Positions 31,489 through 40,736 of a DNA stretch of 43,775 bases are shown piece after piece (within the stretch, counting starts at the first letter, position 1; the number at the start of each line of letters is the position of its first letter). The stretch is taken from NCBI GenBank assembly GCA_964371305.1, contig CAYJLA010000008.1:1-43775 (forward strand). Direction: 5' to 3'. This DNA comes from CAYJLA01 sp964371305 (GTDB taxonomy: Bacteria > Bacillota_I > Bacilli_A > RFN20 > CAG-826). The translations under genes were made by a program, and so were the position numbers. The notes under the pieces were generated by a model that saw nothing but the letters and a program-made list of their open reading frames with translations, was not told where the DNA came from and made no database searches.

Positions 31489-34400
31489 TGAATGATGTGA
31501 TGATAAGATTCTTAACGAGCATCGGAATTGATAATTTCGAGGATTTTGATATAGAGTTTGATTCTGTATCAATGGATCAAGAAAACATCAGACAAGTAAA
31601 TATGGTGATTAGAAAAGAAACACCATGGTACTATCAAGATATTAATCAATTTCAAGAAAAACTGTTTAGTGTAAATTATCCTTACTCATTAAAATTTAAA
31701 TATATTAATAAACCACAAAATGAGGACGTTCTTTCTTTGTTTGAACAATGGCATCTATCAATTTACAGAATTGAACATACATATAATATTAAGTTTGATA
31801 AAAAACAATTAATGATTGAGTGTTTAGAACTAAATGAAGTTGAGCATAAAAAATTAAAACAAGTGGTTAATGAATTTAATATGTTTTTGGATTTTTTGTC
31901 CTATGATTATAAAGTTATTGATTCAACAAAGGTTTTAAACAAAGAAATTAGTAGTAATATAGGAAAACATATAGATATTGAACATCAAGAAAACATTAAA
32001 GAAGCCGAAAAGCATTTTATAGATCAAATGAAAGAAAATGATCGTAAAATGACTGAAGAAAGAAATAGGATTAGACCTTATATGAAAGGTGATTATGTAA
32101 GTAAAAAAAGACTTAGTGATATTTCAATAAAGAGTGATGAGAATGTAGATATTGATGGTGTTGTATTTGAAATTGATTGCAGAGTGCAAAATAACGGCAG
32201 AAGAGTTTATTATTATTCACTAGGGAAAGGTGAAGATGCTATTGCTTGTCGGGCTATGGAAGGAAAACTTTTAACAGCAGATAAATTAGAAGCAATAAAA
32301 GTTGGTATGCGGGTGAGAATAAAAGGTTATCCTCAATTAGATTATAAAAAAGGTGAATATGTTACTGTTCATTTCATTGATGTGTTGCCACCTTTAGTGA
32401 TAAAAGAAGATGATGCTGAAGTAAAACGCGTTGAATTACATTTACACACTTTAATGTCTGTTATGGATGGCGTAAGCAGTATCGATACGTATTGTCAAAT
32501 TGCGAGTGCAATGGGTCACAAAGCGATAGCGATAACTGATCATGGAGTTTTACAAGCATTTCCTAAAGCGCAGTCTTCTGCAAAAAAACATAATATTAAA
32601 ATGATATATGGTGTTGAAGCTTACGTAGTTGACGATAAGATTCACGCAGTATTTAATCCAAGTGATATAAATTTAAAAGATGCAACTTATGTTGTTTTCG
32701 ACTTAGAAACTACAGGACTAAATTCAAAGTCAGATAGAGTTATTGAGTTTGGCGCTGTTAAAGTTAAAAATGGAATGATTATTGAATCAATTGATATTTT
32801 AATAAATCCAGAAAGAATTGTAAGTTCCAAAATTTCATCTCTTACACACATTACTAATGAGATGTTAGTAGGTAAAAATGTATTTGCTGATGAATGGGGT
32901 AATATTAAGAATTTTATCGGTGATAGTATTTTAGTATCTCATAATGCTAGTTTTGACGTTGGATTTTTAAATAATGAACTTTATAGATTAGGGGAAGAAG
33001 AAGTCTCTAATCCAATTGTTGATACACTTGCTCTTTCAAGATATATATTTAAAGACTCTAAAACACATAATTTAGGGGCTTTATCTAGAAATGTTGGTTT
33101 AGATGTTTATTCCCGTGATGCAGCTCATAGAGCTGATTACGATGCTGAAATTTTATCAAAAATATGGGATATAATGATGCCTATGCTTGTGAATGATCAT
33201 AAGTGCATTCTCCATAGTGATTTAGATAAAATTGTATTTGAAGAAGATTTTATTAAGTATGTAAGGCCTTATCATGTTACTATGCTTGCGAAAAACAAAG
33301 AAGGTTTAAAGGCTCTATACGAATTAGTGTCCTTATCACATATTCAATATTTTCACGGAGTGCCTAAATTACCTCGCAGTGTTATTGAAAAAAATAGAGA
33401 AAACCTCATTATCGGTAGCGCGTGTTTTAATGGTGAAATTTTTGAATTAGCACGCAACGTTTCGAATAAAAAACTTGCAAAAGCCATGTCTTTTTACGAT
33501 TTTATCGAAATACAACCTCTTGGTAACTACGAATATTTAGTTAATGCTGAACTAGTTGAAACTAAAGAAATGGTTAGAAAATTCATTGATGATATTATTG
33601 AAGTAGCTGGGGAAAACAATAAACTTATTGTGGCAACAGGCGATGTACATTATGCCAATGAAGATGATAAAATTGTTAGAGATATTTTTGTTAATTCGAA
33701 AGCTGTTGGTAATATTACTCATCCGCTTCACACTAGTCCTAGAGGTAAAGAAACCGCAAGTATGCCATCCCCACATCAACATTATAGAACTACTAAAGAA
33801 ATGCTAGATGAATTTAAGTTTGTCGGTGAAGAAAAAGCCTATGAGTATGTAGTTAAAAATTCTAACTTAATTGCTGATATGATTGATGAGCTAAAGCCTA
33901 TTCCAGATGGTTTAAGTACGCCACATATTGAAAACTGTGATGTAATTTTGCGTGATGAGTGTTATAAAAATGCTCGTGAAATGTATGGGGAAAATTTACC
34001 GAAACTGATTGAAGAACGTTTAGAAACAGAACTTCAAGGTATTATACAAAACGGTTTTGCTGTCATATATTATTTAGCAATGAAGATTGTTACAAAAGCA
34101 ACCGGCGAAGGTTTTATTGTTGGTAGTAGAGGTTCAGTAGGTTCTAGTTTTGTTGCTACTATGGCAAAAATTACTGAAGTTAATCCGCTCCCTCCACACT
34201 ATGTGTGCCCTAAATGTAAAAAGTTTATATTAAATGAAGATGAAAGTATTTTCTCTGGATTTGATTTACCAACTAAGAAGTGTCCTGAATGTGAAAACGA
34301 AATGATTGGCGACGGACAAAATATCCCTTTTGAAACATTCCTAGGTTTTGAAGCTGATAAAGTCCCAGATATAGACTTAAATTTTTCAAGTGACTATCAA

Positions 34401-35825
34401 GCGATAGCGCATAACTATGTAAAAGAGTTGCTTGGCGATAAAAATTGTTTTAGAGCAGGAACTATTGGCACTGTTGCACAAAAAACTGCTTTTGGTTACG
34501 TTAAAAATTACTATAAACTTTTAGGCATTGAAGATGCAAGTTATGTTAAAACTGCATATCTAGCTTATAGGTGTACAGGTGTTAAAAGAACTACAGGACA
34601 ACATCCTGGTGGAATAATAGTTATTCCAAATAATTTCGATGTCTCGGATTTTACTCCAATTCAGTTCCCAGCTGATGCTAAAGATGCAGATTGGATGACA
34701 TCTCATTTTGACTTCAAGGCAATTCATGATAATGTTTTAAAACTCGATCTACTTGGACATGTCGATCCAATGGCATTAAAAAGCATGTGCGATTTAACTG
34801 GAATTTCATTATCAGAAATACCTATTAATGATGAAAAAGTTATATCGTTGTTTACCAGTGATAAAGAACTAAAAAAAGACGGAAATATTGAAGATAGTGC
34901 AACCGGTTCACTTGGTATTCCTGAATTTGGTACAGAGTTTGTTCAAGGTTTATTAAAAGTTGCTAAACCAAAGAGTGTCTCGGATTTAATTATTATTTCT
35001 GGTCTATCTCACGGTACTGATGTTTGGAAAAATAATGCTGAAAGTCTTTTAAAAGAAAAAGTCGTTAACTCTCTTCAAGATGTTATTGGTTGTCGTGACG
35101 ACATTATGACATATTTAATCTCTAAAGGCATACCTGCAAAAATGTCTTTTAGTATTATGGAAGATGTTAGAAAAGGGAAAAGACTTAAGCCTGAGTATGA
35201 AGAAATTATGAAAGAAAATAACATCCCTATGTACTATATAGATTCATGTAACAAAATTAAATACATGTTCCCAAAAGCACACGCAACTGCATATGTTACA
35301 CAAGCTTTAAGGGTCGGATATTTTAAAATATATAAGCCACTTGCTTTTTACGCTACATATTTTAGTGTTAGATGTGAAAAATATGATATTGAAGCTATGG
35401 TAGGTGGAAAACAAAAAATTGAAGCTAAATATCAAGAATTAAAGAAGATAAAAAATTCTAATACAACTAAATTATCAACTAAAGAAGCTTCAATATTAGA
35501 TACATTGACTATTGCTTTAGAAATGGTTGAAAGAGGATTTACTTTTGCTAATATTGATTTAGATAAATCAGAAGCAATGAATTTTATAATTGATTATGAT
35601 AATAACTGTCTCATTCCTCCATTTAATGTTCTAGATGGTTTGGGTGAAAATGCTGCACTTAGTATTGTCGAAGCGAGAAAAGTGTCTCCATTTACTTCAA
35701 GAGAAGATTTGTCCAAAAGAACAAAACTTTCATCTACTACTATGAAAATGATGGATGATTTAGGTGTTCTTCATAAACTAACAAAAGAAAATGATGAGAT
35801 TTCATTGTTTGATTTTGATTTTTAA
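31488..35825 (+). CDS. polC: DNA polymerase III alpha subunit, Gram-positive type PolC
   Basis: A 1445-residue PolC, full length. Order of parts: N-terminal domains (about 1-210), OB fold (about 210-310), PHP domain starting with VELHLHTLMS (about 316) and AIAITDHG, interrupted by the DEDDh exonuclease (VVFDLETTGLNS from about 403 to 565), rest of PHP (ATGDVHYANED), a C4 zinc finger CPKC/CPEC (about 906-945), the palm with PDIDLNFSSDYQ (about 960), fingers and tandem HhH. It is the leading-strand replicase of Bacillota. ATG 31488 overlaps the rseP stop. No terminator is visible before glf. Confidence 0.98.
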   Translation: MNDVMIRFLTSIGIDNFEDFDIEFDSVSMDQENIRQVNMVIRKETPWYYQDINQFQEKLFSVNYPYSLKFKYINKPQNEDVLSLFEQWHLSIYRIEHTYNIKFDKKQLMIECLELNEVEHKKLKQVVNEFNMFLDFLSYDYKVIDSTKVLNKEISSNIGKHIDIEHQENIKEAEKHFIDQMKENDRKMTEERNRIRPYMKGDYVSKKRLSDISIKSDENVDIDGVVFEIDCRVQNNGRRVYYYSLGKGEDAIACRAMEGKLLTADKLEAIKVGMRVRIKGYPQLDYKKGEYVTVHFIDVLPPLVIKEDDAEVKRVELHLHTLMSVMDGVSSIDTYCQIASAMGHKAIAITDHGVLQAFPKAQSSAKKHNIKMIYGVEAYVVDDKIHAVFNPSDINLKDATYVVFDLETTGLNSKSDRVIEFGAVKVKNGMIIESIDILINPERIVSSKISSLTHITNEMLVGKNVFADEWGNIKNFIGDSILVSHNASFDVGFLNNELYRLGEEEVSNPIVDTLALSRYIFKDSKTHNLGALSRNVGLDVYSRDAAHRADYDAEILSKIWDIMMPMLVNDHKCILHSDLDKIVFEEDFIKYVRPYHVTMLAKNKEGLKALYELVSLSHIQYFHGVPKLPRSVIEKNRENLIIGSACFNGEIFELARNVSNKKLAKAMSFYDFIEIQPLGNYEYLVNAELVETKEMVRKFIDDIIEVAGENNKLIVATGDVHYANEDDKIVRDIFVNSKAVGNITHPLHTSPRGKETASMPSPHQHYRTTKEMLDEFKFVGEEKAYEYVVKNSNLIADMIDELKPIPDGLSTPHIENCDVILRDECYKNAREMYGENLPKLIEERLETELQGIIQNGFAVIYYLAMKIVTKATGEGFIVGSRGSVGSSFVATMAKITEVNPLPPHYVCPKCKKFILNEDESIFSGFDLPTKKCPECENEMIGDGQNIPFETFLGFEADKVPDIDLNFSSDYQAIAHNYVKELLGDKNCFRAGTIGTVAQKTAFGYVKNYYKLLGIEDASYVKTAYLAYRCTGVKRTTGQHPGGIIVIPNNFDVSDFTPIQFPADAKDADWMTSHFDFKAIHDNVLKLDLLGHVDPMALKSMCDLTGISLSEIPINDEKVISLFTSDKELKKDGNIEDSATGSLGIPEFGTEFVQGLLKVAKPKSVSDLIIISGLSHGTDVWKNNAESLLKEKVVNSLQDVIGCRDDIMTYLISKGIPAKMSFSIMEDVRKGKRLKPEYEEIMKENNIPMYYIDSCNKIKYMFPKAHATAYVTQALRVGYFKIYKPLAFYATYFSVRCEKYDIEAMVGGKQKIEAKYQELKKIKNSNTTKLSTKEASILDTLTIALEMVERGFTFANIDLDKSEAMNFIIDYDNNCLIPPFNVLDGLGENAALSIVEARKVSPFTSREDLSKRTKLSSTTMKMMDDLGVLHKLTKENDEISLFDFDF

Positions 35826-35859
35826 GATTTTTATATATAAATGCATAAAGGAGATTTAA

Positions 35860-36969
35860 ATGAAAAAATATGATTACTTGATCGTAGGTGCGGGACTTTA
35901 TGGTTCTATATTCGCTCATGAAATGACTAAGGCGGGTAAAACTTGTCTTGTTATAGATAAAAGAGAGCATATCGGTGGTAATGCGTATACAAAAAGTATA
36001 GAAGGTATTAATACTCATATTTATGGTGCGCATATTTTTCATACAAGTGATGAAAAAGTTTGGAATTATATAAATCAGTTTACCTCTTTTAATAATTATA
36101 TCAATGCTCCGATTGCAAATTATAAAGGAGAGATATATAACTTGCCCTTCAATATGAATACATTTAATAAAATGTGGGGAGTAATAACTCCAGAAGAGGC
36201 TTTGAAAAAAATTGAAGAAGAAAAAAATAAATCTAATATTATTGACCCAAAAAATCTTGAAGAACAAGCTATTTCTTTAGTCGGTAAAGAAATATATGAA
36301 AAATTAATCGCTGGTTATACAAAGAAACAATGGGGAAGAGAATGTAAAGAATTACCTTCATTTATAATTAGAAGACTACCAGTGAGATTTACATATGATA
36401 ACAATTATTTTAATGATAAATATCAAGGTATTCCAAATGATGGTTATACTAAAATATTTGAAAATTTATTGCAAGGTATTGAAGTTCACCTTAATTGTAA
36501 TTTTTTCAAAAACAAAGACAAATACAAAGAAATTGCGCACAACATAGTATTTACTGGGTGTATTGATGAATATTTTGATTATTGTTATGGACCTCTTGAA
36601 TATAGGAGCGTAAGATTCGAAACAAAAGTATTTGAATGTGAAAATCTTCAAGGTAATGCTGTTGTTAATTATACAGATGATGTTACTCCATATACTAGAG
36701 TTATTGAACATAAACATTTTGAGTTTGGTAGGCAACCTAAAACAGTTGTTAGTTATGAGTATAGCGATGAATGGAATAAAGAAAAAGAGCCATACTATCC
36801 AGTAAATAATGACAAAAACACAAATTTGTACTTGAAATACAAAGATTTAGCTAATAAAGAAAAAAATGTTATATTTGGCGGTAGATTAGGTGATTATAAA
36901 TATTATGATATGGATAAGGTCATCTCTGCTGCACTTGAAACAATTGAATCTATATTAAATAAAGGATAA
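35860..36969 (+). CDS. glf: UDP-galactopyranose mutase
   Basis: A 369-residue flavoenzyme that converts UDP-galactopyranose to UDP-galactofuranose for surface glycans. FAD motif VGAGLYG (residues 9-15), VIDKREHIGGNAYT, and YGAHIFHTSDEKVWNYIN, with the conserved Arg-rich C-terminal FGGRLGDYKYYDMD. AAAGGAG at 35848-35854 before ATG 35860. Its presence predicts galactofuranose in a polysaccharide or glycolipid, though no galactofuranosyl transferase is in the window. Confidence 0.95.
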   Translation: MKKYDYLIVGAGLYGSIFAHEMTKAGKTCLVIDKREHIGGNAYTKSIEGINTHIYGAHIFHTSDEKVWNYINQFTSFNNYINAPIANYKGEIYNLPFNMNTFNKMWGVITPEEALKKIEEEKNKSNIIDPKNLEEQAISLVGKEIYEKLIAGYTKKQWGRECKELPSFIIRRLPVRFTYDNNYFNDKYQGIPNDGYTKIFENLLQGIEVHLNCNFFKNKDKYKEIAHNIVFTGCIDEYFDYCYGPLEYRSVRFETKVFECENLQGNAVVNYTDDVTPYTRVIEHKHFEFGRQPKTVVSYEYSDEWNKEKEPYYPVNNDKNTNLYLKYKDLANKEKNVIFGGRLGDYKYYDMDKVISAALETIESILNKG

Positions 36970-36975
36970 TGTTTG

Positions 36976-37671
36976 ATGTCACATACAATTACTCATTTAT
37001 ATGTTGCATATTTTGTGGCTGAGGCTTTTCCAGAGTTTACTCAAAATAAACAAGTCTTTTATTCAGGAAGTACTGCACCGGATGTAATTCAAGGGAAAAT
37101 AGACTTTAAAATAGAAGAAAAGTATATAACTCACTTAAGAGAAGGTATTACTTCAAGTCAGTGGTTTGATGAAAGTAAACTTAGCGTTTTTAACGATAGG
37201 TTAAAGTCTTTTGTAAGTAGTTATATTTTAAATCAAACAGATCAAAGAAAAATTGATTTTAATTTTGGATATTTAGTGCATCTAATATTGGATCGTTACA
37301 ATCATGAGTTTATTCGTACATTTTTTAAAAAAGTTTTAAATGAAGAAAAAGGTTGTAATTCTCCTGCATTTTATAAAATTATGGTGAATGATTTAAAAGC
37401 ATTAGATTATCAACTTTTAGAAAAAAATAGCTTCTTAGATGAGTTAATTGAGTATACAATTAAAATTCCTGAAATCGAAGTCATAAATGACTTAGTAGAT
37501 TATGATTTGATGAAGAAGACTGAAGAATGGTATAAGAATTATTATTATGATTCAATTAAAAACAAAAGACCTCACTATTTGAATTATGAATTATACGTCT
37601 TATATTTAGATTTTTTTATCAAACTAATTATAAAAGATGTTATACATTTATTAGACAAAGATAAGTTATAA
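36976..37671 (+). CDS. Zinc-dependent phospholipase C-like protein
   Basis: A 231-residue protein of the zinc-dependent phospholipase C / S1-P1-like helical fold. His residues near the N-terminus (MSHTITHLYVAYFV), YSGSTAPDVI (about residues 33-42), and the metal motif FGYLVHLILDRYNHEF (about 97-112) match the family H-D-H pattern. There is no signal peptide, so it is probably cytosolic and its substrate is unknown. I start at ATG 36976; a TTG at 36973 is possible. AAAGGA at 36961-36966 lies within the end of glf, seven bases away, so the two genes are cotranscribed. Confidence 0.75.
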   Translation: MSHTITHLYVAYFVAEAFPEFTQNKQVFYSGSTAPDVIQGKIDFKIEEKYITHLREGITSSQWFDESKLSVFNDRLKSFVSSYILNQTDQRKIDFNFGYLVHLILDRYNHEFIRTFFKKVLNEEKGCNSPAFYKIMVNDLKALDYQLLEKNSFLDELIEYTIKIPEIEVINDLVDYDLMKKTEEWYKNYYYDSIKNKRPHYLNYELYVLYLDFFIKLIIKDVIHLLDKDKL

Positions 37672-37681
37672 TAATATAAAC

Positions 37682-37758
37682 GCGCTTGTAGCTCAGTTGG
37701 ATAGAGCATCAACCTCCTAAGTTGAGGGTCGGACGTTCGAATCGTCTCAAGCGCGCCA
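37682..37758 (+). tRNA. tRNA-Arg (anticodon CCU)
   Basis: A 77-base cloverleaf: acceptor GCGCTTG pairs with CAAGCGC, D arm GCTC/GAGC, anticodon stem TCAAC/GTTGA around CTCCTAA (anticodon CCT in DNA), T arm with TTCGAAT. CCA is encoded (37756-37758). It starts ten bases after the PLC-like gene stop. A TATAAT at 37667-37672 could be its own -10 box. Confidence 0.97.
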
Positions 37759-37775
37759 AAATAAAGGTAATAAAT

Positions 37776-38411
37776 ATGGATAAAGAATCATTTAGTAGAA
37801 ATCTTCAAACAATAAGAAGTAAAAAAAATATCTCTGTAGAGACTTTTTGTAATCAATTAAATATTCAACCAATAATACTCGAAACATGGGAAGATGGCCT
37901 TGTTATGCCTAAAAGTGACATGATTGTTAAAATTGCTAAAGTACTAGGTGTAAAACCTAATGAATTAGTTAAAGAATATGACTTAATATTAGAAAATGAC
38001 AAAATACAGCTTGAAAACGAACAAAATAATACTGATGAAGAAGATAATAAATGGCATGATAAAAATTCAAAATATTATAAAAGGCATAGTATGATTGCAA
38101 CGACAAGTTTTCTTGCTTGCTTGGGATGTTATTTAATTGTAGGGTTTTATTTCATGCCTAAAACTACAGGATGGTCTCACGGTTCTATAATAATGGCGGT
38201 ACCTGTTATCATTAGCTCAATAACTGAGGCGATTTTAAAGAAGAGCTGGAATTCGATTATTCACAGCACTCTACCTATGTCAGCTATCTTTATTTACTTA
38301 TTTTGTGGTTTATTTTTTAATCAATGGACATATTCAGCTTTTGTTTATTTAGCTGCTGCTATTATATGTTTAGTCTTAGGAATCGTTTCAAGAAAGAAGA
38401 AGAGTAACTAA
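37776..38411 (+). CDS. Membrane-anchored XRE-family regulator
   Basis: A 211-residue protein with an N-terminal Cro/CI-type helix-turn-helix (about residues 8-66; NLQTIRSKKNISVETFC, WEDGLVMPKSDMIVKIAKVL), an acidic linker (about 75-100) and three to four membrane segments (about 105-205). I use ATG 37776, preceded by AAAGG at 37763-37767; the frame runs back into tRNA-Arg but that part is not coding. Such HTH-plus-membrane proteins are common in Bacillota, usually with unknown signals. It lies between two tRNA genes and may be cotranscribed with the upstream one. Confidence 0.85.
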   Translation: MDKESFSRNLQTIRSKKNISVETFCNQLNIQPIILETWEDGLVMPKSDMIVKIAKVLGVKPNELVKEYDLILENDKIQLENEQNNTDEEDNKWHDKNSKYYKRHSMIATTSFLACLGCYLIVGFYFMPKTTGWSHGSIIMAVPVIISSITEAILKKSWNSIIHSTLPMSAIFIYLFCGLFFNQWTYSAFVYLAAAIICLVLGIVSRKKKSN

Positions 38412-38458
38412 TTTATTGACTTTTTATCGTTAATAAGATAACTTTATTATAGTCGTTT

Positions 38459-38534
38459 GGGGCTGTAGCTCACCTGGGAGAGCGCTTCCATGGCATGGAA
38501 GAGGTAGCGGGTTCGATCCCCGTCAGCTCCACCA
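38459..38534 (+). tRNA. tRNA-Ala (anticodon GGC)
   Basis: A 76-base cloverleaf: acceptor GGGGCTG pairs with CAGCTCC (one G-T), anticodon stem CTTCC/GGAAG around ATGGCAT (anticodon GGC), T loop TTCGATC, CCA encoded at 38532-38534. TATTAT at 38445-38450 is a possible -10. It is followed by a strong terminator, so it ends a transcript. Confidence 0.97.
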
Positions 38535-38546
38535 AATTGATAAATT

Positions 38547-38576
38547 ACGTGTCAGTGTTATGTGACGCGTTTTTTA
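38547..38576 (+). terminator. Intrinsic terminator after tRNA-Ala
   Basis: Stem ACGTGTCA (38547-38554) and TGACGCGT (38563-38570) with one G-T pair, eight-base loop, then TTTTTTATTT. Confidence 0.88.
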
Positions 38577-38658
38577 TTTGGATTCTGCTACCCATAAACA
38601 ATATTCAAAACGTAAACTTTACATAATCTTTATAAAGACATTATTTTACAAAACATTG

Positions 38659-38687
38659 TAGACATCGAGTTTATTTCATTATATAAT
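38659..38687 (+). promoter_or_regulatory. Promoter of tetR-family gene
   Basis: TAGACA at 38659-38664 and TATAAT at 38682-38687, 17-base spacer. Predicted start near 38694, inside the operator-like palindrome. Confidence 0.75.
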
Positions 38688-38692
38688 ATAAA

Positions 38693-38718
38693 TAACAAAT
38701 GTTATGCAACATATGTTA
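38693..38718 (+). promoter_or_regulatory. Double palindromic operator for the TetR-family regulator
   Basis: Two copies of AACAnATGTT: AACAAATGTT at 38694-38703 and the perfect palindrome AACATATGTT at 38708-38717, 14 bases apart centre to centre. Together they also form one larger near-palindrome. They start at the predicted transcription start of the tetR-family gene, the usual site for autorepression. No other copy was noticed in front of neighbouring genes. Confidence 0.65.
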
Positions 38719-38726
38719 CCTAAATT

Positions 38727-39293
38727 ATGCCACCTAAAGTAAAATTTTCAAAGTTCGAAATTATTAACGCCGCTATGAACCTAGTTCAAAGAAACGGAGT
38801 TGAATCTTTGACTGCGAGAAGTTTAGGGAAGGAATTGGGTTGCTCATCAAAACCTATTTTCAGTCAATTTAAAAACATGAAAGAATTAACACAATGGATA
38901 GTAGTTGGATCTGAAGAAATGTATGATGATCATTTTGCAAAATTTCAAAAAAAACCAAAACTCGAGTTACCTGTATATGTGATGATAAAATATATTTCAT
39001 TTGCTACATTATATCCAAAACTATTTCAACTGCTTTTTATGACTGAACAAGTTTCATCCGCATCGTTTGCAAGTATTATTTCAACAATTGATAACAATAA
39101 TGAACGGACGATAAATTATTTAAAAGTGAATTATACACTTAGTGATACTGAAGCGAAAAATATCTATTTTAACTTATTTTTATACTCGCACGGCTTAGCT
39201 TCTCTTATAGCGACTAACATGTTAAGTTTTACAGAAAAGAATATTGAAAAATTACTTACAAATTATACAAACTTACAAGTTGCTAGAAGTTAA
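38727..39293 (+). CDS. TetR-family transcriptional regulator
   Basis: A 188-residue repressor. The N-terminal HTH is standard: FSKFEIINAAMNLVQRNGVESLTARSLGKELGCSSKPIF-type, about residues 6-47, with an all-helical ligand domain after it. The tandem palindrome immediately upstream suggests it controls itself. ATG 38727 has no ribosome-binding site; the leader is about 33 bases. The downstream membrane-protein operon starts from its own -10 box and has no copy of the operator, so the target genes are unknown. Confidence 0.88.
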   Translation: MPPKVKFSKFEIINAAMNLVQRNGVESLTARSLGKELGCSSKPIFSQFKNMKELTQWIVVGSEEMYDDHFAKFQKKPKLELPVYVMIKYISFATLYPKLFQLLFMTEQVSSASFASIISTIDNNNERTINYLKVNYTLSDTEAKNIYFNLFLYSHGLASLIATNMLSFTEKNIEKLLTNYTNLQVARS

Positions 39294-39364
39294 CTATGAT
39301 TTTACAGCAAAAATACCCAAAACTATTTTATTATATTTATACTTAATGTATAATTATAAAGACA

Positions 39365-40723
39365 ATGAGAAAAAATTTAGCAAAAAGATTTTTTAAAAAC
39401 GATATAGTATCTAGTTATACAATATCCATTTTATTTGCTGTAATATCATTAGGTTTCTGGTACTTAAACTGGGTAGTTGGTGTTTTTTTAATTCTAATGC
39501 TTGGTTCATTTTTAACTGTAATTACTAATAACGTAAAATATCTCATTCCAACTATGATTTTTGGAGTTATGGCTATTGGTGGCGATGTTAGGTCTGAAGA
39601 AACGGTTGTATCACTTGGTTTTGCAGGAGTCATTTTGGTTATAGTCATTGGCATTCATATGTGCAGAAATTACAAGAAGATTGATTTCGACGGCAACTCA
39701 ATTGGTTTATTACTACTCGCGATTTCTATGGCGATACCTATTTTATGGGTAGATTATTTAGTCACAATAAATCGCGCTGTTGTAGCATTTTATTTTGCAG
39801 GTTTCCTATATTTAGGCATTTATCTCCTATTTAAAACAACAACAAAGCCTTTAAGACATATAATTATAATGACATTCGCGCTTCTTCCTGTATTGTTGAG
39901 TGGTCAATTATTGATAGATGTCTTATTAACTCCTGATTGGTTTAATAATTTTTCAAATTTAGCTCCTCATCTTGGGTGGGGGAATTGTAATGAAGCAGCA
40001 ATATTGATATGCTTCAGTCTACCATTTGTTTTTTATAAAATATTAACTAGTAAGAAAAAAGTGTTCTTTATTATCTTTGCGATAATTTCTTGTGGAGGTA
40101 TATTCTTAACTTTTAGTAGGGCTGGATATTTATTTTTTGGTATGGAAGTTATACTACTACTTGCATATCTTGTAGCGTATTCAAAGATAAAAAGAAGAAC
40201 AATAATTATACTATCTACCACTTTCTTTTTTGTGTTAATTACAGGTGTAATTTTACTTGAACATTTTACTAATATGCTTTCAACAGTTTTTGAACAGGGT
40301 TTAGCGTCTGAAGGTAGAATGAATTTATATTCTGATGCATTCTACATTTGGACTGAAGATGTGCAGAATTTTATATTTGGATCCGGTTTAATTACAAAGA
40401 TTGACCATAACGGAAACTTTATAGTTTACCATTCAACCTTGTTCGAAACACTTGTTGCAGGTGGTTTAGTTCTTGCTTGTTCCCTCATTTATCATTTGTA
40501 TGAAAAATATAGACGTTTATTTAATTTTAAGAACACTTTATTTATATGCATTTTAATATCATTTATAGTAGTTGATTTATATGGTTTAATCGACAATACT
40601 TACTATATGTATTATTATATGATACCGCTAGTAATGGTGCTTGCAATGGTAGATCAAGAAGTGGCATTTATAAATAAGCAAGTAGTTAAAGTGAATAGTA
40701 AAAAAATCAAACAAAGCTGTTAA
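39365..40723 (+). CDS. O-antigen ligase/polymerase-like membrane protein
   Basis: A 452-residue protein with about 11-12 membrane segments. The FLTFSRAGYLFFG stretch (about residues 246-258) and a later loop HSTLFETLVAGG (about 358-369) with a conserved His match the Wzy_C/WaaL (O-antigen ligase) superfamily, which joins or polymerises lipid-linked sugars outside the membrane. In a Gram-positive this would act on capsule, teichoic or other wall glycans. TATAAT at 39349-39354 predicts a leader of only about four bases and no Shine-Dalgarno site. It is the first gene of a three-gene operon followed by tRNA-Leu. Confidence 0.8.
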   Translation: MRKNLAKRFFKNDIVSSYTISILFAVISLGFWYLNWVVGVFLILMLGSFLTVITNNVKYLIPTMIFGVMAIGGDVRSEETVVSLGFAGVILVIVIGIHMCRNYKKIDFDGNSIGLLLLAISMAIPILWVDYLVTINRAVVAFYFAGFLYLGIYLLFKTTTKPLRHIIIMTFALLPVLLSGQLLIDVLLTPDWFNNFSNLAPHLGWGNCNEAAILICFSLPFVFYKILTSKKKVFFIIFAIISCGGIFLTFSRAGYLFFGMEVILLLAYLVAYSKIKRRTIIILSTTFFFVLITGVILLEHFTNMLSTVFEQGLASEGRMNLYSDAFYIWTEDVQNFIFGSGLITKIDHNGNFIVYHSTLFETLVAGGLVLACSLIYHLYEKYRRLFNFKNTLFICILISFIVVDLYGLIDNTYYMYYYMIPLVMVLAMVDQEVAFINKQVVKVNSKKIKQSC

Positions 40724-40736
40724 AGGAGGAAATAAC

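Noticed and set aside
37722..37775. Longer N-terminus for the membrane XRE regulator
   Set aside because: It would start inside tRNA-Arg; ATG 37776 has a ribosome-binding site and the usual HTH-family start.
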